Origin: Flavonifractor sp963557075
Lineage (GTDB): Bacteria; Bacillota; Clostridia; Oscillospirales; Oscillospiraceae
Direction of reading: 5' to 3'
DNA: 38,823 nt
Assembly: GCA_963557075.1 (NCBI GenBank)
Contig: CAUWDA010000023.1
Coordinates: forward strand, 1-38,823
Under the pieces are notes generated by a model. It had not been told where the DNA came from and did not search any database. It saw nothing but the letters and a program-made list of their open reading frames with translations. A program made the translations under genes and the position numbers. Below are positions 32,366 to 38,823 of the stretch, piece by piece. Numbering within the stretch: position 1 is the stretch's first letter; every line of letters starts with the position of its first letter.

Positions 32366-33385
32366 TTGGTACATGTGGCGATCGTAGGCGCCGGTTTTAT
32401 GGGCAAGACCCATTTGACCGCCTATCAGTCGATGGATAACGCCAAAGTGGTGGCCGTATGCGATGTGAACGAGCAGCAGGGGCGCGCCCTGGCGGAAGAA
32501 GCCGGATGCCCGTGGTACGCAGGTGGGGAGGAAATGCTCTCCCAGGCCGGGATCGACGTGGTCGATATCTGCCTGCCCACGTTTTTGCATGAGGAATATG
32601 CGCTGCTGGCGGCCAGGCATAAAAAGCACATCATCTGCGAAAAGCCGGTCAGCCTGGATCTGGCGTCCCTGGACCGCATGCTGGATGCGGCCCGGGAGGC
32701 CGGTGTGCAGTTTGCGGTCGGCCAGGCGGTACGCTTCTGGCCCGAATATGTAAAGACCAAGGAGCTGTACGACGCTGGCGCCTTCGGAACGGTAAAGTAT
32801 GCCAGAGCCAGCCGGCTCTCGGAGCACCCCGCCTGGAGCGAGTGGTACCGCCGCCCGGAGAACAGCGGCGGCGGACTGTTCGACCTGCATCTGCACGACA
32901 TTGACTATCTCTGCTACCTGTTCGGCCGGGTCCGCCGGGTGTATGCGGTGGGTCAGAAGAATGATGTGGGCTGCTGGAACCATGTGGCCACCTCCCTCAC
33001 CTTTGAAAATGGGGTCTGTGCCGCTGCGGAGAGCGTCATTGAGATGCCCAAGGGCTTCCCCTTTACCATGGAGCTGAACGTGGTGGGAGATGTGCGCGGG
33101 CTGTCCTACCGGATGCGTGCCGGGGCCAACCTGGAGGACGTGGCCTCCGCTGTGCGGGAACTCTGGCTCTATGGCGAGGGCCGGGCGGAGCGGCTGGATG
33201 TGGAGCCCTTTGACGCCTACCAGAAGGAGCTGGAGCACTTTATCGACCACATTGATGCCGGCACTCCCATTACCGCCATCACGCCGGCGGACGTCCGTCA
33301 GGTGCTGCGGGTCATTCTGGCGATCCAGACCTCTCTGGAGACCGGGGACCCTGTGTACCTGGACGAGGGAGGGGAGACAGTATGA
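32366..33385 (+). CDS. Gfo/Idh/MocA-family NAD(P)-dependent oxidoreductase
   Basis: This 339-residue enzyme probably oxidises or reduces a hydroxyl of the imported sugar or its derivative. The Rossmann domain (1 to about 120) has VAIVGAGFMGKTHL and CEKPVSLDLA with the catalytic-type Lys. The C-terminal domain has GGGLFDLHLHDIDYLCYLFG with the conserved Asp and His. Related enzymes include inositol dehydrogenase and glycoside 3-oxidases, so the substrate stays open. The start is TTG 32366, supported by GGGAAGGAG (32350-32358); no ATG lies nearby in frame. It overlaps the next gene by 4 nt. Confidence 0.88.
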   Translation: MVHVAIVGAGFMGKTHLTAYQSMDNAKVVAVCDVNEQQGRALAEEAGCPWYAGGEEMLSQAGIDVVDICLPTFLHEEYALLAARHKKHIICEKPVSLDLASLDRMLDAAREAGVQFAVGQAVRFWPEYVKTKELYDAGAFGTVKYARASRLSEHPAWSEWYRRPENSGGGLFDLHLHDIDYLCYLFGRVRRVYAVGQKNDVGCWNHVATSLTFENGVCAAAESVIEMPKGFPFTMELNVVGDVRGLSYRMRAGANLEDVASAVRELWLYGEGRAERLDVEPFDAYQKELEHFIDHIDAGTPITAITPADVRQVLRVILAIQTSLETGDPVYLDEGGETV

Positions 33386-34245
33386 AGCAGGGGATCAGCC
33401 TGTTCTCCTTTTCGGAGACGACCGACGTCCGCTGGATGTTTGAGCACGCAAAAAAGGCGGGCTACGACGGCGTAGAGCCGGTCATGAGCGAAAGCGGCTA
33501 CCTGAATCCCTCCACCAGCGAAAAAGACATCCTGGCCATGAAGCGCATGGCGGAGGACCTGGGCCTGGAGATCCCCAGCGTGGGCGTATGGAGCCTGTGG
33601 GAGAACAACCTGGTGTCGGACCAGGAGACCATCCGGAACAAGGCGTTCTCCATCGTGCAAAAGCAGATCGAGGCGGCCCATCTCCTGGGGGCGGACACCA
33701 TTTTGGTGGTGCCCGGATATGTGGGGTGCTCCTTTGCCTCCAAGCCGGAAAAGATCCGCTATGACGTGGCCTATGAGCGCAGCCAGAACGCCCTCTCCCG
33801 CCTCAGCCGGGACGCGCAGCAGGCCGGAGTGGCCATCGGCATCGAGAATGTGTGGAACCGCTTTTTGCTCTCCCCCCTGGAGACCCGGCGCTTCCTGGAT
33901 GAGATCGGGTCGGACTATGTGGGGATGTATCTGGATGTGGGCAACGTGATCTACACCGGCTATCCCGAGCAGTGGATCGAGCTGCTGGCCGGACGGATCA
34001 AAAAGCTGCACATGTCGGACTATCGCTTCGACCAGGCCGGCATCGGGGCCTTCGTGGACCTGTTTGCCGGGGATGTGGATTTCCCGGCGGTGGCAGAGGC
34101 GATCGCCAAAATCGGCTATGACGACTATCTCACCCTGGAGATGCTGCCCAACTACAAGCAGTTCCCGGAAGTGAGCCTGTATGCCGACAAGTATGCCATG
34201 AATAAGATCACCGAGCTGGTGGCGCAGGCGAAGGCGGCTCTGTGA
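33382..34245 (+). CDS. sugar phosphate isomerase/epimerase family protein (TIM barrel) 2
   Basis: This 287-residue protein is a second xylose-isomerase-like TIM barrel. Expected metal-ligand sites are Glu in IGIENVWNRF, Asp in MYLDVGNVIYTG, His in KKLHMSDYRFD, and Glu in LTLEML. The IENVWN and LDVGN patterns resemble L-ribulose-5-phosphate 3-epimerase / hexulose epimerase relatives more than the first barrel does. It is the last gene of the sugar operon and is followed by a terminator. The true substrate is not known. Confidence 0.85.
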   Translation: MKQGISLFSFSETTDVRWMFEHAKKAGYDGVEPVMSESGYLNPSTSEKDILAMKRMAEDLGLEIPSVGVWSLWENNLVSDQETIRNKAFSIVQKQIEAAHLLGADTILVVPGYVGCSFASKPEKIRYDVAYERSQNALSRLSRDAQQAGVAIGIENVWNRFLLSPLETRRFLDEIGSDYVGMYLDVGNVIYTGYPEQWIELLAGRIKKLHMSDYRFDQAGIGAFVDLFAGDVDFPAVAEAIAKIGYDDYLTLEMLPNYKQFPEVSLYADKYAMNKITELVAQAKAAL

Positions 34246-34273
34246 TCTGCGGGGCTGCAAAACAGAGTTCAGG

Positions 34274-34304
34274 GAAGACCGTCCGCAAGGGCGGTCTTCT
34301 TTTT
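34274..34304 (+). terminator. intrinsic terminator of the sugar operon
   Basis: AAGACCGTCC and GGGCGGTCTT pair around GCAA, with a single mismatch region, and CTTTTT follows, 30 nt after the last stop codon. Confidence 0.9.
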
Positions 34305-34349
34305 GACGTTATGCCCGGGGATGGACGCAATTTGTTTACAAATGGGCGC

Positions 34350-34378
34350 TTGACAGTGGAGGCGTCTGCCCATATAAT
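34350..34378 (+). promoter_or_regulatory. sigma-A promoter of marR
   Basis: TTGACA (34350-34355) and TATAAT (34373-34378) are both perfect and spaced 17 bp. Transcription would start near 34385, about 78 nt ahead of the marR ATG. Confidence 0.9.
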
Positions 34379-34390
34379 TAACTTTGTTAA
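34378..34390 (+). promoter_or_regulatory. MarR operator candidate
   Basis: TTAAC-TTT-GTTAA is an inverted repeat immediately after the -10 and across the expected start point. This is the common position for autorepression by MarR proteins. Confidence 0.6.
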
Positions 34391-34462
34391 CTAATAGGAC
34401 GGGGCAGCGTCTATGCCCGCTTCCCGCCCGCAGACAGGAAGAAATGGAGGGACCGGGCCCCA

Positions 34463-34888
34463 ATGGAATGGACGGACATGGCGCACTATCAGCAGCAGAT
34501 TCAGAAGATCACCCGGGCGCTGCTGCCGGCCCGGGCCTCCATGCTGACGGTCAGCGAGTTCGAGCTGCTGGCGCGGCTGTATCTGCGCCCGGAGCAGAAC
34601 ACCCCCATCCTGCTCAGCCAGGACAGCGGCATGAAGAAGGAGGCGGTGAGCCGCTGCCTGAAGGCCCTCTACGAGAAGGGCTGCGTGCGCAAGCAGCGGC
34701 AGGAGAGCGACGAGCGCAGCTATCAGCTGTTTATCACGGAGACCGGCCTGACGGAATTGAAGACGGGTTACGAGAGCATCCTGCGCCCCTTCTATCAGCT
34801 GTGGCGCAGCGACCGGGAGGATTTTGAGGCCTTTATGCGCTGTGCGGACAGACTTGCCGCGCACATGGAGAAAGGACAGAGAACATGA
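34463..34888 (+). CDS. MarR-family transcriptional regulator
   Basis: This 141-residue protein is a winged helix-turn-helix regulator of the MarR type: LTVSEFELLARLYL, ILLSQDSGMKKEAVSRCLKAL for the recognition helix, then the wing CVRKQRQESDERSYQLFITETG. A C-terminal helix would form the dimer. It probably represses itself and the overlapping membrane gene, responding to a small aromatic or toxic compound; this is inferred from family and context. GGAGGG (34446-34451) precedes ATG 34463; an internal ATG at 34478 is an alternative. The stop overlaps the next ATG (ATGA). Confidence 0.88.
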   Translation: MEWTDMAHYQQQIQKITRALLPARASMLTVSEFELLARLYLRPEQNTPILLSQDSGMKKEAVSRCLKALYEKGCVRKQRQESDERSYQLFITETGLTELKTGYESILRPFYQLWRSDREDFEAFMRCADRLAAHMEKGQRT

Positions 34889-35976
34889 AGTTTTATGACG
34901 CGCTGCAGCTGGACCCAGGCGCCCTGAAACGGAAAATCGGCGCCTGCGAGACCCGGAAGGAGAAGGCATACTACTGGCTTGCCATGGCGGTGCGGGCCGT
35001 GCTTACGGTGCTCTTTGCCATTGTGTTCATCAGTCTGATGACGGCGGGCTTCGGCCCGGAAAATACGCCGATGGCGGTGGCGCTGTTCTGTATCCTGCTG
35101 GGGATCCGGTTCGTCAACTTTGAGTACTGCATCAAGGACTCGATGGTGACGCTGGCGGTGGCCTTTGCCATTCTGGTGGTGGTGCCCAGCGTGGTGTCGG
35201 TGGTCCACCCGCTGCTGCTCATCCCCATGCATCTGGCGGCCTTTTTCGCGCTGATGTACATGACGGCCCAGCGGCCGGAGCTGGGCAACGGCGGGCTGTA
35301 CAGCTTTGCCTATATCTATCTGACGGGCAACCCGGTCCTGGGGGACGCCCTGATCCGGCGGGGGCTGCTGGCCCTGGTGGGCTATCTGATCTGCGGCGGC
35401 ATCCTCTTCGCCAAGCACCGCCACCAGCATGAGGCGGTCCGCTTCCGCCATGTGGTGCAGAAATTCGATCTGTCCAACCTGGTCAACCTGTGGCAGCTGC
35501 GGATGGCCATCGGCATCAGTCTGGTGCTTACCGCGGGGCAGGTGTTCGGGGTGGAACGGTTCATGTGGATGGGCTTTGCCTGCTCCTCGCTCCTGTCGGA
35601 GTACCCCTACTCCAGCGACACCAAGACCCGGTTCTGGCAGCGCATCGTGGGCGTTGTGGCGGGTTCGGGTATTTTCCTGCTCCTGTACCAGCTTATGCCG
35701 GAGTCTGTCCACCCGCTGATGGGACCCCTGGGCGGCCTGCTGCTGGGCTTCTGCGCCGACTACCGGTGTAAGACGGCCATGAACTGCCTGGGCGCGCTGA
35801 TGCTGGGGGCCGGGAGCTACGGGCTCCACGGCGCGGTGCTCCTGCGCATCGGGGACACCATTCTGGGGGTGCTGTTCGGGCTGGTGTTCGCGGCGGTCTT
35901 CCACCGGCTGGTGGCCGTCAAATTCCTGCCCGCCACGAAGGGCGAGACGGAGGCGCACGAGCGGGACGGGGAGTGA
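34885..35976 (+). CDS. FUSC-like (aromatic acid exporter family) membrane protein
   Basis: This 363-residue membrane protein has two blocks of hydrophobic segments: about residues 30-190, and again about 205-345. Between them is a polar stretch (KHRHQHEAVRFRHVVQKFD). The second block, with LRMAIGISLVLTAGQ, SEYPYSSDTKTRFWQRIVG and GLLLGFCADY, matches the FUSC pattern of fusaric-acid/aromatic-acid efflux proteins (conserved PYxxxTxxRxxxRxxG-like core). Overlap with marR suggests an efflux unit induced by its own substrate. The substrate is unknown. Confidence 0.78.
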   Translation: MKFYDALQLDPGALKRKIGACETRKEKAYYWLAMAVRAVLTVLFAIVFISLMTAGFGPENTPMAVALFCILLGIRFVNFEYCIKDSMVTLAVAFAILVVVPSVVSVVHPLLLIPMHLAAFFALMYMTAQRPELGNGGLYSFAYIYLTGNPVLGDALIRRGLLALVGYLICGGILFAKHRHQHEAVRFRHVVQKFDLSNLVNLWQLRMAIGISLVLTAGQVFGVERFMWMGFACSSLLSEYPYSSDTKTRFWQRIVGVVAGSGIFLLLYQLMPESVHPLMGPLGGLLLGFCADYRCKTAMNCLGALMLGAGSYGLHGAVLLRIGDTILGVLFGLVFAAVFHRLVAVKFLPATKGETEAHERDGE

Positions 35977-35991
35977 AGCGGGATCTCCTGT

Positions 35992-36019
35992 GGGGCGGGG
36001 GCCAGTCCCCCGCCGCCCC
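35992..36019 (+). other. GC-rich hairpin after the FUSC-like gene
   Basis: GGGGCGGGGG (35992-36001) faces CCCCCGCCGCCCC (36007-36019), giving a stem of at least eight G-C pairs 15 nt after the stop. A-rich rather than T-rich sequence follows, so termination is uncertain. Confidence 0.4.
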
Positions 36020-36097
36020 GGAAAAGAAAAGTGCGGAAGCCCCTTTTCAAATGCTGGAAAGCATGCTAAAATACAACTATCATTGGAGCGATGGGGG

Positions 36098-36126
36098 TTG
36101 ACAGGCATGACCGCCCGCCATATACT
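36098..36126 (+). promoter_or_regulatory. sigma-A promoter abutting the CAGAG repeat
   Basis: TTGACA (36098-36103) and TATACT (36121-36126) are spaced 17 bp. The repeat tract begins at the very next base, so transcription would start inside it near 36133. Confidence 0.82.
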
Positions 36127-36181
36127 CAGAGCAGAGCAGAGCAGAGCAGAGCAGAGCAGAGCAGAGCAGAGCAGAGCAGAG
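36127..36181 (+). repeat. pentanucleotide microsatellite (CAGAG) x 11
   Basis: Eleven perfect CAGAG units (55 bp) begin directly after a -10 element. The last unit, read as GCAGAGT, can pair with ACTCTGC (36190-36196), which is followed by CTTTT. The other units offer the same GCAGAG pairing face in other registers. Such tracts change length by polymerase slippage. The 353-nt gap 35977-36329 holds this tract, its promoter, a hairpin terminator and a second promoter candidate, but no convincing gene. Confidence 0.97.
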
Positions 36182-36220
36182 TAAGCAATACTCTGCCTTT
36201 TGTGCTGTCCAAATATCAGG

Positions 36221-36273
36221 AAAAATGACGTGTTGAGGACGCCGGATGCCGGTGCCCTCAACGCGTCATTTTT
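36221..36273 (+). terminator. long terminator-like hairpin between the repeat and the surface-protein gene
   Basis: AAAAATGACGTGTTGAGG (36221-36238) pairs with 36256-36273 over 18 bp (one wobble), topped by CCGG/CCGG (36242-36245, 36249-36252). The 3' arm ends in TTTTT and GTTT follows. It would end transcripts from the 36098 promoter after roughly 140 nt unless bypassed. Confidence 0.8.
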
Positions 36274-36275
36274 GT

Positions 36276-36305
36276 TTGGTCTATTACAGGCCTGTCCTGT
36301 AAAAT
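36276..36305 (+). promoter_or_regulatory. weak promoter candidate with internal palindrome ahead of the surface protein
   Basis: TTGGTC (36276-36281) and TAAAAT (36300-36305) are 18 bp apart. The spacer contains the perfect 10-bp palindrome ACAGGCCTGT (36286-36295), a possible operator. The start point would be near 36312, leaving a short leader with GAAGGAG before the ATG. Confidence 0.45.
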
Positions 36306-36329
36306 AGAAGAATAGAAGGAGTGGATACC

Positions 36330-38823
36330 ATGAAAAAACGATTGTTCTCGATGTTCCTTTCGCTGGTCATGGTGCTGTCGCTGATGCCGGCGGCATTTGC
36401 GGCGGAAGGGGAAGGAAAATGGACCGAAGTGGATTCGGCGGCGGAACTGTCCGCAGCGCTGGAAGCCGGCGGCAACATCCAATTGACCGGAGACATCACA
36501 ACGGATGAGAAACAGGACTGGACAATCACGACGAATGTGGTGCTGGATCTGAACGGCCACAGCATCACCAGCACTTACGGGGCAATCAACAACTTCCTGA
36601 TGACAATCAATGGCGGTTCCCTGACCGTCACGGATGGATCTGAGGGAAAGAGTGGCAGCATCAAGGCCACGGATTCCAGTTACGGCTACGGAATCCAGTT
36701 GCTCAGCAACAGTTCTTTTACCCTGCTGGCTGGCACCATTGAGACCACCCAGGAGACGGTGGACATCTACACTACTGCCCAAAATGTTTCCGTCAATATT
36801 TCCGGCGGCAAACTGGTCAGCACCAATGATAACGTGCTGGGCGTTCGCGGCTATAGTAATATAAACGTAGACATCACTGGCGGCGAGATGGAGAGTCTTA
36901 ATGGCCGTACCGCCGTTTATATCTCCAGTGATAAAACGCCAAGTCCCATCAATTTTACGATGACCGGCGGTACGCTGCGCTTTGCTGGCGGCATGTCGGG
37001 CGCCATCCAGGCATATCAAGGAGCGGAACTGACCATCGGCGGGGATGCTGTGATTGAGTCGGCAGATAGTTGCGGTATCCAGGTGCAGGAGAATACCGTC
37101 CTCAATGTGAAGGGCGGTACGATCAATGCAACCGAATGGGGAACTTCTGCAATCAGTTGCTCCGGTAATAGTACGGTCAATATCACTGGCGGTGCCATGA
37201 AGTCTAAGGAGAGTTATGCAATCAGTTGCGCCGGTAATAGTACGGTCAATATCACAGGCGGTACCGTCGAAACGAGCAACGCTTGGTCGGCGGCGGTTAA
37301 GGCAAATGATAGCAGCAAGGTCTCCATTTCTGATGGTAAAATCGTAGGCAGTAAAGTACTGGATGGTACAAAAGAAAATATCACCGTCACCGGCGGCACT
37401 TTCCAGAATCAGGCTGGCGATAAAGTGGATGTAGGCGATTATCTGCCCAGCGGCAATATCCAGGATGAAACCGGCAAGGTGGAGGTTTCTGAGGACGCCG
37501 TGGCCAAGATTGGCAATGTTCCTTACATGACCCTCCAGGATGCGGTGGATGCGGTGACGCCCACAGAGTCCACCACCATCACCCTGCTGAAGGACGTGAC
37601 GGAGAGCGTCACGATTCCCAGTGGCAAGACCGTCCTGCTGGAACTGAATGGTAAGAAACTCACGAATACGGCCGGAAGCCATACCATCACCGTTGCCTTG
37701 GGTGGCAGTCTCACTGTGCAGGACAGTGTAGGCGGCGGCACTGTGGATAATGTGTCCCACGCTCGAGCAGCGATTCTGAATAACGGTACGACGATCCTCA
37801 ACGGCGGCAAGTATGACCGCAGTCAGGAGAATGGGCAGACCAGTGAGAATGCTGGTGGAAACTCCTACTATACGATCGTCAACCATGGTGACATGACCAT
37901 CAACGATGGTGTTACCGTGGAGCAGAAGGGCCACTTCTCCAGCATGATCGAAAATGGCTATCAGAATTATAATAGTGGCAATGCTTCCACGGGACATGTC
38001 TCTGGAACCAATGCTGAGCATCCTTCTCTCACAATCAATGGCGGTCATTTCTCCGGCGGCCTGAATACTGTGAAGAACGATGATGGAGGCAAACTGGAGA
38101 TCAAGGGCGGCACTTTCTCCAATGTTTCCCAGGCAGTTGTCCTCAACTGGAATGAGGCTGTTATTAGCGGTGGTGAGTTTACTGTAACGGAACCAGGCGT
38201 GAACAGCATTATTATTAACGGTTATTTAGACGAAAATTTGGACAAGGGTAAACTGGAGATCAGGGGCGGCACTTTCACCTCCAATACTGGCGCACCGGTG
38301 TTGACCACAATGGGAGGTGCTAACCACAGCGGAGACATTGATATCACTGGCGGCACTATTAACGGTGATATTATTCTTACTGATAAGCAATCTGGTGGTT
38401 CGCTTGAGATTTCTGGAAATGCTGTTATCAATGGCGATGTGATTAACCAGAAAAATGCTGCCGTTACTGTGACTGGCGGCACGGTCACCGGGCAGATAAC
38501 CAACAATGGCAATGGCACAATCACTGTCACCGGTGGTACCTTCCCCAATGCGGATGTTAGCAATTTTGTTAATTCCGATACAACTGCTATCGTTACCTTT
38601 AACAGAAACGGAGGCAGTGCTGTAGCTACTCAGGTAGTAACCAAGAATGGCTCTATCACCTTGCCCACTCCCACCTATCCCGGTTATCAGTTCCTGGGTT
38701 GGTACGCAAATGGTGTCCGTATTGGCGGCGCAGGTGATTCCTACACCGTAACCGGCAATGTGACCCTGGTTGCCCAGTGGCGCTACATCGACCAGGGCGG
38801 CGATAGTGACGGCTCCTATGAGC
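36330..38823 (+). CDS. secreted beta-repeat surface protein with InlB-type repeat domain (3' truncated by window)
   Basis: The frame is open for 831 codons to the window end. It starts with a signal peptide (KKRLFSMFLSLVMVLSLMPA then AFA, cleavage before AEGEG). Residues from about 40 to 745 are built of short beta-type repeats rich in xVxITGGT and KLEIKGGTF patterns, as in parallel beta-helix adhesins. Two adjacent units (37149 and 37218) are near-identical over 69 bp (23 residues). Residues from about 750 form a Listeria-Bacteroides (Flg_new/InlB B-type) repeat: VTFNRNGGSAV, LPTPTYPGYQFLGWYANG, VTLVAQW. An adhesin or glycan-binding role is likely. Cell-wall anchoring cannot be judged. AGAAGGAG (36313-36320) precedes the ATG. 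Base composition by eye is less GC-rich than upstream genes. Confidence 0.9.
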   Translation, partial: MKKRLFSMFLSLVMVLSLMPAAFAAEGEGKWTEVDSAAELSAALEAGGNIQLTGDITTDEKQDWTITTNVVLDLNGHSITSTYGAINNFLMTINGGSLTVTDGSEGKSGSIKATDSSYGYGIQLLSNSSFTLLAGTIETTQETVDIYTTAQNVSVNISGGKLVSTNDNVLGVRGYSNINVDITGGEMESLNGRTAVYISSDKTPSPINFTMTGGTLRFAGGMSGAIQAYQGAELTIGGDAVIESADSCGIQVQENTVLNVKGGTINATEWGTSAISCSGNSTVNITGGAMKSKESYAISCAGNSTVNITGGTVETSNAWSAAVKANDSSKVSISDGKIVGSKVLDGTKENITVTGGTFQNQAGDKVDVGDYLPSGNIQDETGKVEVSEDAVAKIGNVPYMTLQDAVDAVTPTESTTITLLKDVTESVTIPSGKTVLLELNGKKLTNTAGSHTITVALGGSLTVQDSVGGGTVDNVSHARAAILNNGTTILNGGKYDRSQENGQTSENAGGNSYYTIVNHGDMTINDGVTVEQKGHFSSMIENGYQNYNSGNASTGHVSGTNAEHPSLTINGGHFSGGLNTVKNDDGGKLEIKGGTFSNVSQAVVLNWNEAVISGGEFTVTEPGVNSIIINGYLDENLDKGKLEIRGGTFTSNTGAPVLTTMGGANHSGDIDITGGTINGDIILTDKQSGGSLEISGNAVINGDVINQKNAAVTVTGGTVTGQITNNGNGTITVTGGTFPNADVSNFVNSDTTAIVTFNRNGGSAVATQVVTKNGSITLPTPTYPGYQFLGWYANGVRIGGAGDSYTVTGNVTLVAQWRYIDQGGDSDGSYE

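Noticed and set aside
36107..36184. Small open frame of 25 codons reading Ala-Glu-Gln-Ser-Arg repeats through the CAGAG tract
   Set aside because: Its ATG lies in the promoter spacer, upstream of the expected start point, and lacks a ribosome site. The repeats are a by-product of the 5-nt unit.
36258..38048. Open frame of 596 codons on the minus strand opposite the surface-protein gene
   Set aside because: The plus-strand frame has a signal peptide, a ribosome site and recognisable repeat domains. The antisense frame has none and mirrors the repeats.
1..38823. CRISPR array, tRNA or rRNA genes, insertion sequences
   Set aside because: No spacer-repeat pattern, cloverleaf (other than tmRNA), rRNA segment or transposase motif was seen.

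Overview
The window looks like a chromosomal segment of a GC-rich gut-type Clostridia, most like Oscillospiraceae (Flavonifractor / Lawsonibacter / Intestinimonas-like). The phylum call rests on a WalR-WalK-WalH-WalI operon, a MecA-type adaptor, long-form HPF, anaerobic (cobalt-early) B12 enzymes, extended -10 promoters and strong AGGAGG ribosome sites. The genus-level guess is inference.

Layout. (1) 62-17146, plus strand: a nearly gapless chain for tetrapyrroles and cobalamin. First come late B12 genes (cobU, cobS, a second degenerate cobU-like gene, cobC, cbiB, cobD, cbiP, then cbiC and cbiK). A cobalamin riboswitch follows, then the cobalt importer cbiMNQO, cbiL, and the complete route from glutamyl-tRNA to sirohydrochlorin (hemA-sirC fusion, hemC, cobA-hemD fusion, hemB, hemL). 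Most neighbours overlap by 4-16 nt, which suggests translational coupling. The middle corrin-ring genes (cbiA, D, E, T, F, G, H, J) and cobT are absent here and probably lie upstream of the window. (2) 17199-17839: hpf with its own promoter and a hairpin-rich leader. (3) 17941-23823, minus strand: a Nudix hydrolase and walR, walK, walH, walI. Between walR and walK a 234-bp unit carries extra copies of the 3' end of walR plus a structured repeat. (4) 23902-26310, plus strand: mecA-like adaptor, smpB, cyclophilin and ssrA (tmRNA), a protein quality-control and ribosome-rescue neighbourhood. A third, diverged copy of the structured repeat lies just past ssrA, bracketed by two terminators. (5) 26544-34304, plus strand: a sugar-uptake and catabolism operon with a ROK regulator, two TIM-barrel isomerases/epimerases, an RbsBAC-type ABC importer and a Gfo/Idh/MocA dehydrogenase. 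(6) 34350-35976: marR plus a FUSC-like membrane protein. (7) 36098-end: a promoter abutting an 11-copy pentanucleotide repeat, then a long terminator-like hairpin, then a secreted beta-repeat surface protein that runs off the window.

How the genes work together. hemA, hemL, hemB, hemC and cobA-hemD make uroporphyrinogen III and precorrin-2. The SirC half of the HemA fusion oxidises precorrin-2 to sirohydrochlorin, CbiK inserts the cobalt imported by CbiMNQO, and CbiL starts ring methylation. CbiC and CbiP act on the finished ring, CbiB and CobD attach and supply the aminopropanol arm, and CobU, CobS and CobC complete the nucleotide loop. The riboswitch ahead of cbiM probably shuts off cobalt uptake, and perhaps the tetrapyrrole genes behind it, when cobalamin is plentiful.

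Most worth a second look: the tandem walR-tail / structured-repeat array at 22032-22591; the covarying structured repeat itself (three copies); and the promoter-linked (CAGAG)11 tract ahead of the surface protein. All functional statements are from reading the sequence; no database search or folding program was run.
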